Shown here piece after piece: positions 44,859 to 54,135 of a stretch of 64,000 nucleotides of DNA. Positions within the stretch are counted from its first letter, which is position 1. Each line of letters starts with the position of its first letter. Both the position numbers and the translations under genes were made by a program. Under the pieces are notes generated by a model. It did not search any database, was not told where the DNA came from, and saw only the letters and a program-made list of their open reading frames with translations. Source of the DNA: Rubrivivax rivuli (GTDB lineage: Bacteria > Pseudomonadota > Gammaproteobacteria > Burkholderiales > Burkholderiaceae_C); the NCBI RefSeq assembly GCF_004016505.1, contig NZ_SACR01000006.1, positions 62,001-126,000 of the forward strand. The letters run 5' to 3'.

Positions 44859-46739
44859 ATGGCGAGCAGACGGTGGATCGGCACCCTCGGAGGGATCACC
44901 CTGGTGGCTGCCATGCTGGTGGCTTGCGGCGGCGGGGGAGGGGGCGACGGTGTACCGGCCGCCGGCGGGGGCACGGGCGGTGGCACCGTCAACTCGCCGG
45001 CCACGGGCGGCAGCACCGGGCTCGTGCCCGTTGCGCCGGCGGCCGGCCAGGTGCTGGTGAGCGACAGTGCCCCACTGCGGCCGCTGTCGGTGGGCTTGTC
45101 CTGGCAGTACCGGCAGTTCACGCCCTTCATCGGCCCCAGCCGCACGCGTGTGACGATGCTGGCAGGCACCGCCGGCCGGGTGATCGAGCGCAGCAGCGAC
45201 ACCAGCCTGGCCGACACCGAGCTCTTCCGCAACGCCGAGGGCCAGACCATCGGCAGCATCAGCGTGCCCTTGGGCGCGGGGCGCTCGCTCACCATCAGCG
45301 GTGTCGAGTTGCCGCGCGAACTGCGCGCGGGGCAGCAGTTCACGGTGTACGACGCCCGCACCGACGGCATCGACATCGCGTTCTGGCGTGTCGTGGCGGG
45401 CTTCGAAGACGTGCTGGTGCCCGCCTCGCCGAACCCGGTGCGCGCGCTGCGCGTCGACGACCGCGCCACGCTGCGCAATGGCACGCAAACGACGCAGCTG
45501 TACGCCAGCACCTGGTACGCGCCCGACATCGGCGTGGTGCGCAGTGTCGAGTGGACCGACGCCACGCGCACGGCGACCGAAAGCGACGACCGTCTGGTGG
45601 GTTTCGATGGCGGTGGGCGCGGCTTTGGCGCCGTCACCACCAGCGCCGTGGGCACGCTGTCGGCGCGTGCGGTGCTGGAGGACGGCTACGTCACGCTGAA
45701 CAACACCGAGACCATCGTTGCCGACCGCAGCGGCAAGCAGGTGGCCAGCGGCAGCATCGTGCGCGCCCCCGAAGAGCCCTACGCCGCCCGCCTGCTGCCC
45801 ACGTCGGCGGGTCTGCGGGTCGCCACGCTGGCGCGCTTTTCCGTCACCGACCGCTTCAATCTCGACGCACTGGACGCCAACGGGCGGCTGCTGGGCGCAC
45901 GCCTGGGCACCCTGCCGGTGCAAAGCGGTGACGGCTTCATCCTGAGCACGCCGAGCTTCGTCACGCTGGCTTCGCACCGCGCCTCGCCGGTGATCTGGAT
46001 GTCCTACATCGAGGCCATCGACCAGGGCAACGGCTTGACCATCCGGTACCTGGTGGTGCAGCGCTTCGACGCCAATGGGCAGCCCCTGGGCGCACGGCTG
46101 CAATGGGCCCTGCCCACGGGGACGTTTGGAGGCACACCGCAGGTCGAGGCCTTGCCGGATGAGCTGGTGCTGGTGCTGCGCGAAGGCGGTGTGCAGGAGC
46201 CCGAGCGCGTTCGTGTGCGCACGCTGGGCAACGACGGCACGGTGCGCAACGACCGCGCCTACCAGGTCAGCGACCGCAGCGTGCCGATGGTGCGGCTCAT
46301 CGTGGACGGCGCCGCGCGCTGGTTGGCCTGGCGGGCCGACGATGGCCTGGCACGCGCCTGGCGCCTGGGTGCCGACGGCGCGCCCGTGGGCGTGCCCGAA
46401 ACCTTGGCATCGGCCCAGGCCGCGCTCGTGCCCCTGCCCCCGCGCCTGCGCGAACAGTGGCCATTCGGGGTGGTGGCCGCAGGCGGGCGCTGGACGATCC
46501 CCGGCAGCGATTTCGCGTCCCTCACGGGCGACCCCAGAACGCCGGCCACCGGGCATGCCGTGCTGGCGCTGTTCGACCCAGGGGCGGGCGATGTGCGCAA
46601 CCAGCCTGCGCCTGCGCTGATCCGGCTGGAAGCGAGCGAACTGGTGGGCAGTCTGGCGATCCCGTTCGGCGACCGCACCTTGTGGCCCGTGACTTCTTCC
46701 GCCGATGAGCGGGACACGGCGGTGATCCAGTGGCGATGA
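44859..46739 (+). CDS. putative outer-membrane/periplasmic lipoprotein of unknown function
   Basis: A 626-residue protein with a lipoprotein signal: RRWIGTLGGITLVAAMLVAC, where LVAC is the lipobox, followed by a Gly-rich linker (GGGGGGDG..., GGGTGGGT). The mature part is beta-rich with repeated VRALRVDDRATL and VRVRTLGNDGTVRNDR-like strands, suggestive of a beta-propeller or sandwich. No family recognised. Start could also be ATG 44847 or 44823; 44859 gives the shortest n-region, which suits a lipoprotein. Confidence 0.7.
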   Translation: MASRRWIGTLGGITLVAAMLVACGGGGGGDGVPAAGGGTGGGTVNSPATGGSTGLVPVAPAAGQVLVSDSAPLRPLSVGLSWQYRQFTPFIGPSRTRVTMLAGTAGRVIERSSDTSLADTELFRNAEGQTIGSISVPLGAGRSLTISGVELPRELRAGQQFTVYDARTDGIDIAFWRVVAGFEDVLVPASPNPVRALRVDDRATLRNGTQTTQLYASTWYAPDIGVVRSVEWTDATRTATESDDRLVGFDGGGRGFGAVTTSAVGTLSARAVLEDGYVTLNNTETIVADRSGKQVASGSIVRAPEEPYAARLLPTSAGLRVATLARFSVTDRFNLDALDANGRLLGARLGTLPVQSGDGFILSTPSFVTLASHRASPVIWMSYIEAIDQGNGLTIRYLVVQRFDANGQPLGARLQWALPTGTFGGTPQVEALPDELVLVLREGGVQEPERVRVRTLGNDGTVRNDRAYQVSDRSVPMVRLIVDGAARWLAWRADDGLARAWRLGADGAPVGVPETLASAQAALVPLPPRLREQWPFGVVAAGGRWTIPGSDFASLTGDPRTPATGHAVLALFDPGAGDVRNQPAPALIRLEASELVGSLAIPFGDRTLWPVTSSADERDTAVIQWR

Positions 46740-46758
46740 CGGGCTGAAGCCCCGTGGC

Positions 46759-46773
46759 TTAAGGCGCCCTTAA
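46759..46773. repeat. inverted repeat TTAAGG-CGC-CCTTAA
   Basis: A perfect 6-3-6 palindrome in the 84-bp gap upstream of the thermostable-hemolysin-type gene, 51 bp before its start. Could be an operator for the following operon; too short to be a terminator and not followed by Ts. Confidence 0.4.
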
Positions 46774-46823
46774 TCCGCCAGGCCGAGCATCCCTTCCATC
46801 GACAGACCGGACCCCCGGTCTGC

Positions 46824-47471
46824 ATGGACCCAGCGATGCTCAGCCTGATCACCTCCGCGCCCCCCGCTCCGCTCCCGCACCGCGCGGCCCCGTCCCTGCG
46901 TGTGCACGGCCCGCAAGACGCCGGCCGCGAGGCGGTGGAAGCCTTCATCCACCGCGTGTTCGCCGAACGCTACGGCGCCGACGTGCGCAGCTTCGCGCCC
47001 GTGCTCGTGAGCCTGCGCGACGCCGAGGGCGAGATCGTGGCGGCCGCCGGCTACCGCAGCGCCGATGGCGGCCCGCTGTTCCTGGAGCGTTACCTCGGCG
47101 CGCCGGCCGAGCAGATGCTGGCAGCCACCGGCGTCCCGGCGCCGGCGCGGGCGCACATCGCCGAGGTGGGGCACCTCGCCGCCGCCCGTGCGGGCGAAGG
47201 CCGCCGCCTCATCCTGCTGCTGGGGCCGCACCTCGCGGCCGAGGGCTACCGCTGGGTGGTGAGCACGCTCACCGAAGAACTGCGCCACCTCTTCCTGCGC
47301 CTGGGCATCGCGCCGCTGAGCCTGGGGGCGGCCGACCCCGCGCTGCTGGGCGAGGGCGCCGCGCACTGGGGCAGCTACTACGACCACCACCCCGTGGTGC
47401 TGGCCGGGCAGATCGAACTGGCGCTGAAAGCCCTGGCCCGCCGCGGCCTGGCCCCGAGGACCGAGGCATGA
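46824..47471 (+). CDS. thermostable hemolysin family protein
   Basis: A 215-residue protein matching the 'thermostable hemolysin' (delta-VPH-like) family: FIHRVFAERYGADVRSFAPV, LRDAEGEIVAAAGYRSADGG, LFLERYLGAPAEQMLAAT and IAEVGHLAAARAGEG in the usual order. The fold resembles GNAT-type autoinducer synthases and acyltransferases, so despite the name it may make an acylated product rather than lyse cells. It overlaps the acyl-activating fusion gene by ATGA, placing it in a pathway with acid activation and reduction. Confidence 0.85.
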   Translation: MDPAMLSLITSAPPAPLPHRAAPSLRVHGPQDAGREAVEAFIHRVFAERYGADVRSFAPVLVSLRDAEGEIVAAAGYRSADGGPLFLERYLGAPAEQMLAATGVPAPARAHIAEVGHLAAARAGEGRRLILLLGPHLAAEGYRWVVSTLTEELRHLFLRLGIAPLSLGAADPALLGEGAAHWGSYYDHHPVVLAGQIELALKALARRGLAPRTEA

Positions 47472-49678
47472 GCCCCGCCCAGATGAACCCCGCCACCGCG
47501 CTTTTCGACGGCCAGCAGGCCTTCAGCGCGCCGCAGCTGGCGCAAGCCGTGGCCGCGATGGCCCGGCAGCTGCAAGAACAGGGCACGCGCGTGCTGGCCA
47601 CCGTGCTGGACAACGGCGCACCCTTCGTCGTGCTCGACGAAGCCGCCAGTGCCGCAGGCGTGGTGCACGTGCCGCTGCCGCCCTTCTTCACGCCGGCGCA
47701 GATGCAGCACGCGCTGCAGGCCGCGGGTGTGGACACGCTGGTCCTCACGGCGCCGCACGCGGCGCTGTGGGCCGAGGCCACACCGGGCCTGCGCTTCGCG
47801 GCGCTGCCGCCCATGGCCGCCGTGCTGCCCACGGGCGCCTTGGTGCAGGCCCGCCTGCCGTTCGCCGCCGTGCCCCTGCCGGCAGGCACGGCCAAGATCA
47901 CCTTCACCTCGGGCACCACCGGCACGCCCAAGGGCGTTTGCCTGGGTGGCGAAGCGCTGCAGGCGGTCGCCGGCTCGCTGGTGCAGGCCCTGGCGCCGCT
48001 GCAGATCCAGCGCCACCTCTGCGCGCTGCCCTTCGGCGTGCTGCTGGAGAACATCGCCGGCCTGATGGCGCCGCGCCTGCAGGGCGCCACCGTCATCGCG
48101 CCACCGCTGGCCAGCCTGGGCCTGCAGGGCTCGTCCCGCTTCGACGCCGCGCGCTTCGACGCCGCGGTGCGCGAGCACGCGCCGCACAGCCTGATCCTGC
48201 TGCCGCAGATGCTGCGCGCCTGGGTGGGGCACCTCATGGCCAGCGGCCAGCGCGCGCCGGCCGGCTTGAAGCTGGTGGCCGTGGGCGGAGCCGCCGCCGG
48301 GGCGCCGCTGGTGCGCGCGGCCTGGGCGCTGGGGCTGCCGGTGGCCGAGGGCTACGGCCTCTCGGAAGCTGGCTCGGTGCAGACGCTCAACCTGCCGGCG
48401 CTGGATGCCGAGGGCCGACTGTGCCCGCCCGCGCCGGACAGTGCCGGCAGCGTGGGCCGCGCGCTGCCGCACGCGCAGCTGCGCGTGGCCGAGGACGGCG
48501 AGATCCTCGTGGCCGGCGCGCTCTTCAGCGGCTATCTCGGTGACCCCACGCCCGTGCCCGCCTGGTGGCCCACCGGCGATCTCGGCCGCGTGGATGAAGC
48601 CGGCCGCGTCTTCATCCACGGCCGCAAGAAACACGTGCTCATCACCTCCTACGGCCGCAACCTCAGCCCCGAGTGGGTGGAGACCGCGCTGAAGGGCCAC
48701 CCCGCCGTGCTGCAGGCGGTGGTGTTCGGCGACGGCGAGCCTGCCCTCTCGGCCGTGCTCTGGCCCACGCAGGCCGGCCTGCCGGATGACGCCTTGCAAC
48801 AGGCGGTGGATGCCGCCAACGCCACCTTGCCCGACTACGCCCGCATCCAGCGCTGGGTGCGCGGCCGCGCCGCCTTCGATGCCAGCACCGGCCTGGCCAC
48901 CGCCAACGGCCGGCCGCAGCGCGCCGCCATCTTCGCCGCCCACCGCGACGCCCTTTCCACTCCGGAGTTGTCCATGTCCTTCCACCAACGTCTGCTGCAA
49001 GACACCGCCGCCGCGCGCCAGGGCCTGCTGGCCACGCCCATCATCCAGGGCGCGCTGCGCGGCCAGGTTTCGCTGCCGAGCTACATCGCCTTCCTCACCG
49101 AGGCCTACCACCACGTGCGCCACACGGTGCCGCTGCTGCAGGCGCTGCGCGCCGCGCTGCCGGCCCACCACGCCTGGCTGGCCCCGGCGGTGGACGAGTA
49201 CATCGAAGAAGAAGCCGGCCACGACGAGTGGATCCTCGACGACATCGCCGCCTGCGGCGGTGATGCCGAGGCCGTGCGCCACGGCCGCCCGGGCCACGCC
49301 ACCGAGGTGATGGTGGCCTACGCCTACGACACCATCGCACGCGGCAATCCGCTGGGCTTCTTCGGCATGGTGCACGTGCTGGAAGGCACCAGCGTCTCGC
49401 TGGCGCTGATGGCGGCCGACGCCATCCAGAAGCCGCTGCACCTGCCCGACAGCGCCTTCAGCTACCTGCGTTCGCACGGCACGCTGGACGTGGAGCACAC
49501 GGCGCACTTCGCCACGCTGATGGACGCCATCGAGCAGCCGCAAGACCAGGCCGACATCGTGCACGCCGCACGGGCCTTCTTCCGGCTGTACGGCGATGTC
49601 TTCCGGGGCTTGCCGCTGCCGCAGCCGGTGGCCAGCCCCGCCGCCGCGCCGGCCCAGCCCGCCGAGGCCCTGGCATGA
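47468..49678 (+). CDS. acyl-activating (AMP-binding) enzyme fused to heme-oxygenase-like diiron (HDO) domain
   Basis: A 736-residue fusion. Residues 1-490 are an ANL-superfamily ligase: P-loop ITFTSGTTGTPKGV, YGLSEAG, TGDLGRVDEAGRVFIHGRKK. The final A10 motif reads TANGRPQR, with Arg where the catalytic Lys of GK normally stands. Residues about 503-715 are a TenA/heme-oxygenase-like helical domain with likely diiron ligands in EAYHHVRHTVP, YIEEEAGHDEWILDD and GTLDVEHTAHF, as in HDO oxygenases such as UndA. An internal in-frame ATG at 48974 has GGAG eight bases upstream, so the HDO part could also be made alone. It lies between a thermostable-hemolysin gene and an SDR gene, each with a four-base overlap. 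Probably activates and oxidatively processes a fatty acid; product unknown. Confidence 0.85.
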   Translation: MSPAQMNPATALFDGQQAFSAPQLAQAVAAMARQLQEQGTRVLATVLDNGAPFVVLDEAASAAGVVHVPLPPFFTPAQMQHALQAAGVDTLVLTAPHAALWAEATPGLRFAALPPMAAVLPTGALVQARLPFAAVPLPAGTAKITFTSGTTGTPKGVCLGGEALQAVAGSLVQALAPLQIQRHLCALPFGVLLENIAGLMAPRLQGATVIAPPLASLGLQGSSRFDAARFDAAVREHAPHSLILLPQMLRAWVGHLMASGQRAPAGLKLVAVGGAAAGAPLVRAAWALGLPVAEGYGLSEAGSVQTLNLPALDAEGRLCPPAPDSAGSVGRALPHAQLRVAEDGEILVAGALFSGYLGDPTPVPAWWPTGDLGRVDEAGRVFIHGRKKHVLITSYGRNLSPEWVETALKGHPAVLQAVVFGDGEPALSAVLWPTQAGLPDDALQQAVDAANATLPDYARIQRWVRGRAAFDASTGLATANGRPQRAAIFAAHRDALSTPELSMSFHQRLLQDTAAARQGLLATPIIQGALRGQVSLPSYIAFLTEAYHHVRHTVPLLQALRAALPAHHAWLAPAVDEYIEEEAGHDEWILDDIAACGGDAEAVRHGRPGHATEVMVAYAYDTIARGNPLGFFGMVHVLEGTSVSLALMAADAIQKPLHLPDSAFSYLRSHGTLDVEHTAHFATLMDAIEQPQDQADIVHAARAFFRLYGDVFRGLPLPQPVASPAAAPAQPAEALA

Positions 49679-50478
49679 AGGCCGCCGACGCCCGGGTGTT
49701 GATGACGGGGGCCAGCGGCGGCATCGGCCGCGCCGCCGCTGCCGAACTGCGCGCCGCCGGGGCGCAGGTGGTGGGCGTGGGCCGCGGGGCCAGCGCGCCC
49801 GAACCGGCGGCCTTCGACGCCTGGGTGCAGGCCGACCTGAACACGCCCGAGGGCGTGCTGGCCGTGGCCCGCGCCGCGGCCACGCACCGCTGCAACGTGG
49901 TGGTGCTGGCGGCCGGGCAGCCGTGTTTCGGCGCCTTCGCGCAGGTGCCCGGCGCCGAGGCCGCGGCGGTGCTGCACAGCAACCTGCTCGCGCCCCTGCT
50001 GCTGGTGCAGGCGCTGCTGCCGCATCTGCATCGCCTGCCGGCGGCGCAGATCGTCTTCGTCGGCTCGGCGCTGGGCCGCATCGGCGTGCCGGGCTACAGC
50101 GTCTACGGCGCCAGCAAGGCAGGCCTGCACGGCTTCGCAGAAGCCCTGCGCCGTGAACTGGCCGGCGGCCCGGTGCGCGTGCAGACGCTGGCGCCGCGGG
50201 CCACCCGCACCAGCTTCAACAGTGCCGAGGTGCAGGCCCACCACGCCGCCACCGGCACCGCCAGCGACAGCCCCGAGACCGTGGCCCGCGCGCTGCGCGG
50301 GCTCATCGAAAGCGGCGCCGCCGAACGCTTCATCGGCTGGCCCGAACGCCTGGCCGTGCGCCTGAACGGCCTGCTCGGCGCGCTGCTCGACGGCAGCTTC
50401 GCCGCCCACCGCCGCAGCCTGCCCGGGCAGGTCGGCAGCGCCCAGCCCACCGCGCCTTCCACCCCTTCCACCCCTTGA
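49675..50478 (+). CDS. short-chain dehydrogenase/reductase (SDR)
   Basis: A 267-residue classical SDR with cofactor loop LMTGASGGIGRAAAAEL, the NAG-equivalent VLAAGQPCFG, catalytic Ser in IVFVGSALGRIG and YxxxK as YSVYGASKAG. It should reduce or oxidise an alcohol/ketone with NAD(P). Coupled by ATGA to the upstream fusion gene, so likely processes its product. The C terminus ends in a Pro/Thr/Ser-rich tail (PTAPSTPSTP) coded by a short CTTCCACCC repeat. Confidence 0.9.
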   Translation: MKAADARVLMTGASGGIGRAAAAELRAAGAQVVGVGRGASAPEPAAFDAWVQADLNTPEGVLAVARAAATHRCNVVVLAAGQPCFGAFAQVPGAEAAAVLHSNLLAPLLLVQALLPHLHRLPAAQIVFVGSALGRIGVPGYSVYGASKAGLHGFAEALRRELAGGPVRVQTLAPRATRTSFNSAEVQAHHAATGTASDSPETVARALRGLIESGAAERFIGWPERLAVRLNGLLGALLDGSFAAHRRSLPGQVGSAQPTAPSTPSTP

Positions 50479-50488
50479 GGAGACCGAC

Positions 50489-51163
50489 GTGAACACACCG
50501 ATGAACACCCCTGTCAAGAGCACCCTGGTGCGCCTGCTGGCCGCCGCCGCCCTGCTGCCGCTGGGCGCATTCACCGCCAACGCCGCGCCCGTGGACGACG
50601 CCGTGCAGGAACTCCAGCGCGGCTGGGAGGTGGTGCGCTACCAGACCCCCGCCGCCGAACGCGAGAAGCGCTACGAGGCGCTGGTGGCCAAGGCGCACCA
50701 GACCACCGAGGCCTTCCCGGGCCGCAGCGAACCGCTGATCTGGGAAGGCATCGTCGTCAGCTCGCTGGCCGGCGAGAAGGGCGGCCTGGGCGCGCTGGGC
50801 CTGGTGAAGCAGGCCAAGGCCTTGTACGAGCAGGCGATGCAGATCGATGCCAACGCGCTGGACGGCAGCGCCTACAACAGCCTGGGCGTCCTCTACTACA
50901 AGGTGCCGGGCTGGCCGCTGGCCTTCGGCGACAAGGCCAAGGCCAAGGCCATGCTGCAGAAGGGCCTGGCGCTGAGTCCGCAGGGCATCGACGCCAACTA
51001 CTTCTATGGCGAGTTCCTCGTCGAGACCGACCACGCCGACGAGGCCGTGCCCTACCTGGAGAAGGTGCTCACCGCGCCGGGCCGCCCGGGCCGCCAGATC
51101 GCCGACACCGGCCGCCGCGAAGAAGCGCGCGCGCTGCTGGCGAAGATCAAGCCGAAGTCTTGA
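50489..51163 (+). CDS. exported TPR-like protein
   Basis: A 224-residue exported protein: signal peptide to about residue 32 (LLAAAALLPLGAFTANA), then helical repeats of TPR character (LVKQAKALYEQAMQIDANAL, KAMLQKGLALSPQGIDANYF, HADEAVPYLEKVLTA). GTG 50489 with GAGGAGA six bases upstream is preferred over ATG 50501. Starts ten bases after the SDR stop, so last gene of that operon; it may be the periplasmic partner of the pathway. Its final 17 bases overlap the convergent DUF2062 gene. Confidence 0.75.
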   Translation: MNTPMNTPVKSTLVRLLAAAALLPLGAFTANAAPVDDAVQELQRGWEVVRYQTPAAEREKRYEALVAKAHQTTEAFPGRSEPLIWEGIVVSSLAGEKGGLGALGLVKQAKALYEQAMQIDANALDGSAYNSLGVLYYKVPGWPLAFGDKAKAKAMLQKGLALSPQGIDANYFYGEFLVETDHADEAVPYLEKVLTAPGRPGRQIADTGRREEARALLAKIKPKS

Positions 51164-51719
51164 GGGCGCGGCGCCGCAGGCGCCGCCGCCTTTCCTGGCG
51201 GATCAAGACCGCCCAGCCCCAGTACACCAGCAGGTAGGCCGTGAGGCCCAGCACCGCGCCGGCCAGCGGAAAACCCGCCAGCAGCGCCGGCCCCCAGGAG
51301 GTGACCTGCTCCCACAGCGCCGCGGGCCAGGTGAGCGGCGCCGACCACTGCCAATCCACCGGCGGCGGCGCGCTGGGCCCGGCCACGGCCTTGGGCACGA
51401 CGAAGGAACCGAGAAAAGCCGACAGCGCCCAGATCGGCGCCATCGTGAAGGGGTTGGTCAGCCAGGTGGCCGCTGCAGCGGCCGCCACGTTGGCGCGCAG
51501 CGCCACGGCCGCGAGCATGGCCGCCGGCATCTGCAGCGGCAGCGGGAACACGCCGATGCCGATGCCCAGCGCCACGCCCAGCGCAAAGCCGCGGCGGTGC
51601 AGCACCCACAGGCGCGGGTGCTCGCGCAGGTAGTGGCCCAGCCATGCAAAGCCCCGGGTTTGCTCCAGCGCCTGCGCGGTGGGCAGCCACCGGCGCAGGC
51701 GCTTCTTGAATTCGGCCAT
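51147..51719 (-). CDS. DUF2062 membrane protein
   Basis: A 190-residue protein with the DUF2062 pattern: RRGFALGVALGIGIGVFPLP, then MLAAVALRANVAAAAAATWL and TNPFTMAPIWALSAFLGS, and a final membrane helix before a highly basic C terminus (RQERRRRLRRRALK). Three to four membrane helices. Function is unknown although the domain is common in Gram-negative bacteria. Confidence 0.88.
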   Translation of the reverse strand: MAEFKKRLRRWLPTAQALEQTRGFAWLGHYLREHPRLWVLHRRGFALGVALGIGIGVFPLPLQMPAAMLAAVALRANVAAAAAATWLTNPFTMAPIWALSAFLGSFVVPKAVAGPSAPPPVDWQWSAPLTWPAALWEQVTSWGPALLAGFPLAGAVLGLTAYLLVYWGWAVLIRQERRRRLRRRALKTSA

Positions 51720-51925
51720 GGGTGCGGGGGGGCTTGGCGTGTCGGGGCAGGAAGAGGTGCACCCGGGAGGCTAACCCAAGCGCGGGCCGGGCTATGGCCC
51801 CAGCGCGCGGGCGTGCATCCAGCCGCTGCGCTCCCCTGAAGGCGGGGGCCTGCGGCGCGCGGCCGCCGCCACAATGCGCCGCCCCGGCGCGTTGCCGGCC
51901 GGCACGAAAAAACAGGGAGTCACGC

Positions 51926-53326
51926 ATGAACAAGAAAACCGTCCTCGCGGCCGCCTTGGGCGCCGTGGTGGTGGCCGGCTGGGCCGGGGCCACCTACGTC
52001 ACCGGCCAGAAGCTCAAGACCGCGCTGGTGGCGCAGGCCGAAGGCTGGAAGGCACAGCCGGGGCAGCCGCAGCCCGCCTTCCGCGTCACCGACGTGCAGT
52101 ACCGCGCGGGCCTGCTCGGCGCCACGCGCACGCTCACGCTGGCCATCGGCTGCGGGGCCGAGACCACGCCCTTGACCTGGCGCGACGACATCCGCCACGG
52201 CCCGCTGCCGGGCTTTGCCGGCTTCGGCGCCGCGCGCATCGACAGCAGCCTCGTGCTCAGCGCCGAACAGCAGGCGCAGCTGAAGAAGCTGCTGGGCGAT
52301 GCCCAGACGCAGCTGAGCCTGCGCACCCTGGTGGCCTACAACGGCGGCTACAAGACGCAGCTGGAGGTGCCCGCGCTGCGCATCAAGTCGCCCGAAGGCG
52401 GCGATTTCGAATTCAAGGGCGCCAGCGCCTGGGTGCAGGTGCGTGCCGATGGCGGCGCGCGCTACGAAGCTTCGCTGCCCAGCTATGCCGTCAGCGCCCC
52501 GGGCCAGGGGCCGGCGCCGGGCATGCGCTTCGTCGTCACCGACGCCAAGCTGCAAGGCGAGGGCTACGCGCCGATGTGGTGGGCCTTGAGCGGCAAGGGC
52601 AGCGGCAGCATGGCCGCGATGAACTTCGAGACCGTGGCCGCCGACGGCCAGCGCAAGCCGATGTTCACCCTGAAGAACATGAAGTACACGCAGGACGGCG
52701 GCATTGCCGGCGGCCTCTACCAGGCCAGTGGCAGCCTGCAGGCGCAAGGCCAGATCGGCAGCCTGCCGCTGGACGCGGTGACGATGAAGTTCAGCCTCAA
52801 GCAGCTGCACGCTCAGAGCTACGCGGCGCTGATGGGCGCCTTGATGAACACCGGCTGCCCGTCCAAGGACCCGGCCGCCGACCCCATGGCGGCACTCCAG
52901 CCGATGCTCGCGCCGCTGAAGGAGCTGCTGCCGCAGAACCCGCAGATCAGCATGGACGAGCTGAGCGTGACCCTGGGCGGCCAGACCGCGAAGATGAGCT
53001 ACCAGCTGGGCTTCAACGGCATCACGGCCGCAGAGACCGAAGGCGCCGCGCTGATGCCGGCGCTGATGCAGAAGATGGCCCTGCGCATGGGTGTGGAGGC
53101 CCCGGTGGCGCTGCTGCCGAAGCTGGGCGAGGCCCTGGGCCAGCCGCTGCCGCCCGAGCTGATCGACCAGCAGCTGGCGCAGGCCGAAGGGCAGGGCTTC
53201 ATCGTGCGCACGGGCGACAGCATCAGCGCGAAATTCGAGCTGCGCGAGGGCGCGGCGCTGGTCAACGGCAAGCCCATCGCGGTACCCGGGCTGCCGGGGC
53301 AGGGCGCGGCGCCGGCTGCGCGTTAG
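51926..53326 (+). CDS. DUF945 (YdgA-like) family protein
   Basis: A 466-residue protein anchored by an N-terminal helix (VLAAALGAVVVAGWAGATYV, then TGQKLKTAL, the family's start). The remainder is beta-rich with family features such as RAGLLGATRTLTLAIGC, DDIRHGPLPGFAGFGAARI and a C-terminal NGKPIAVPGLPG. YdgA-like proteins are periplasmic-side, of unclear function. Start at 51926 follows GGGAGT. It stands alone. Confidence 0.87.
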   Translation: MNKKTVLAAALGAVVVAGWAGATYVTGQKLKTALVAQAEGWKAQPGQPQPAFRVTDVQYRAGLLGATRTLTLAIGCGAETTPLTWRDDIRHGPLPGFAGFGAARIDSSLVLSAEQQAQLKKLLGDAQTQLSLRTLVAYNGGYKTQLEVPALRIKSPEGGDFEFKGASAWVQVRADGGARYEASLPSYAVSAPGQGPAPGMRFVVTDAKLQGEGYAPMWWALSGKGSGSMAAMNFETVAADGQRKPMFTLKNMKYTQDGGIAGGLYQASGSLQAQGQIGSLPLDAVTMKFSLKQLHAQSYAALMGALMNTGCPSKDPAADPMAALQPMLAPLKELLPQNPQISMDELSVTLGGQTAKMSYQLGFNGITAAETEGAALMPALMQKMALRMGVEAPVALLPKLGEALGQPLPPELIDQQLAQAEGQGFIVRTGDSISAKFELREGAALVNGKPIAVPGLPGQGAAPAAR

Positions 53327-53470
53327 CGGCAGGGCGAGCCGGCAGGCTGTCGGCCCGCTTGACAACGGACCGTCACGCCCGCCGGCAAGCCCCTGAATCT
53401 GCGGCGATTTCTCACCGCGGCGCGAACCTTGCTCTCACCTGAGCACCCGCACCGAACGGACACCGCCGCC

Positions 53471-54112
53471 ATGCCGTCTTTCCGAAAACTCTTCCAGGCG
53501 CCGCAGCGCCAGGCTGCCGTTCTGGGCACGGCCCTGCTGCTTTCCTTGCCGGCCTCGGCCTCGTTGATCGTCAACGATCCGGTCCAGACCAACGACGGCT
53601 GGGCCCTCACCGGCAACCCCATCCACTTCCTGCTGGCCTGCTGCGGCACGGCCCCGACGGCGGGCCACCAGTACCTGCACATCCAGAACATCGGCGGGCG
53701 GGTCGCCACCAAGACCTTCACCGGCTTGTCGCTGGCCGCCGGCACCTACACCGTCACCTTCGATGTCGGCAGTTTCGTGAACGCGCCCTTCGCCGAGTTC
53801 ACCGCAGGCCTCACCGCAGGCGGCGATGTCCTCAGCCCGCTGAGCGCCAGCACCCCCACCCCTGCCCAGGGCACCGTGCGCACCTGGACGCTGCGCTACG
53901 AGATCGCGTCGGGCTCGGCCGACCTGGGTGAGAGCCTGGGCTTCAGGATCACCGCCCCCGACAACGGCCTGAACCGCAACGCCTCGTTCGACAACCTGCG
54001 GGTCGACTTCGTCGCCGCCACGCAGGAAAGCCGGGTACCGGAGCCGGCCACGCTGGCGCTGGTGGGCCTGGCGCTGGCCGGGCTGGGCATCGCCGGCCGG
54101 CGCGGGCGCTGA
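53471..54112 (+). CDS. PEP-CTERM sorting domain protein
   Basis: A 213-residue exported protein: signal peptide (AAVLGTALLLSLPASAS), a beta-sandwich of about 150 residues (GRVATKTFTGLSLAAGTYTV, NASFDNLRVDFV), and C-terminal VPEPATLALVGLALAGLGIA followed by GRRGR. It resembles other choice-of-anchor PEP-CTERM proteins with a carbohydrate-binding-like sandwich. Start taken at 53471 for the direct signal sequence. Confidence 0.88.
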   Translation: MPSFRKLFQAPQRQAAVLGTALLLSLPASASLIVNDPVQTNDGWALTGNPIHFLLACCGTAPTAGHQYLHIQNIGGRVATKTFTGLSLAAGTYTVTFDVGSFVNAPFAEFTAGLTAGGDVLSPLSASTPTPAQGTVRTWTLRYEIASGSADLGESLGFRITAPDNGLNRNASFDNLRVDFVAATQESRVPEPATLALVGLALAGLGIAGRRGR

Positions 54113-54135
54113 GCCGGCGCCGGGCCCGGCCCTGC

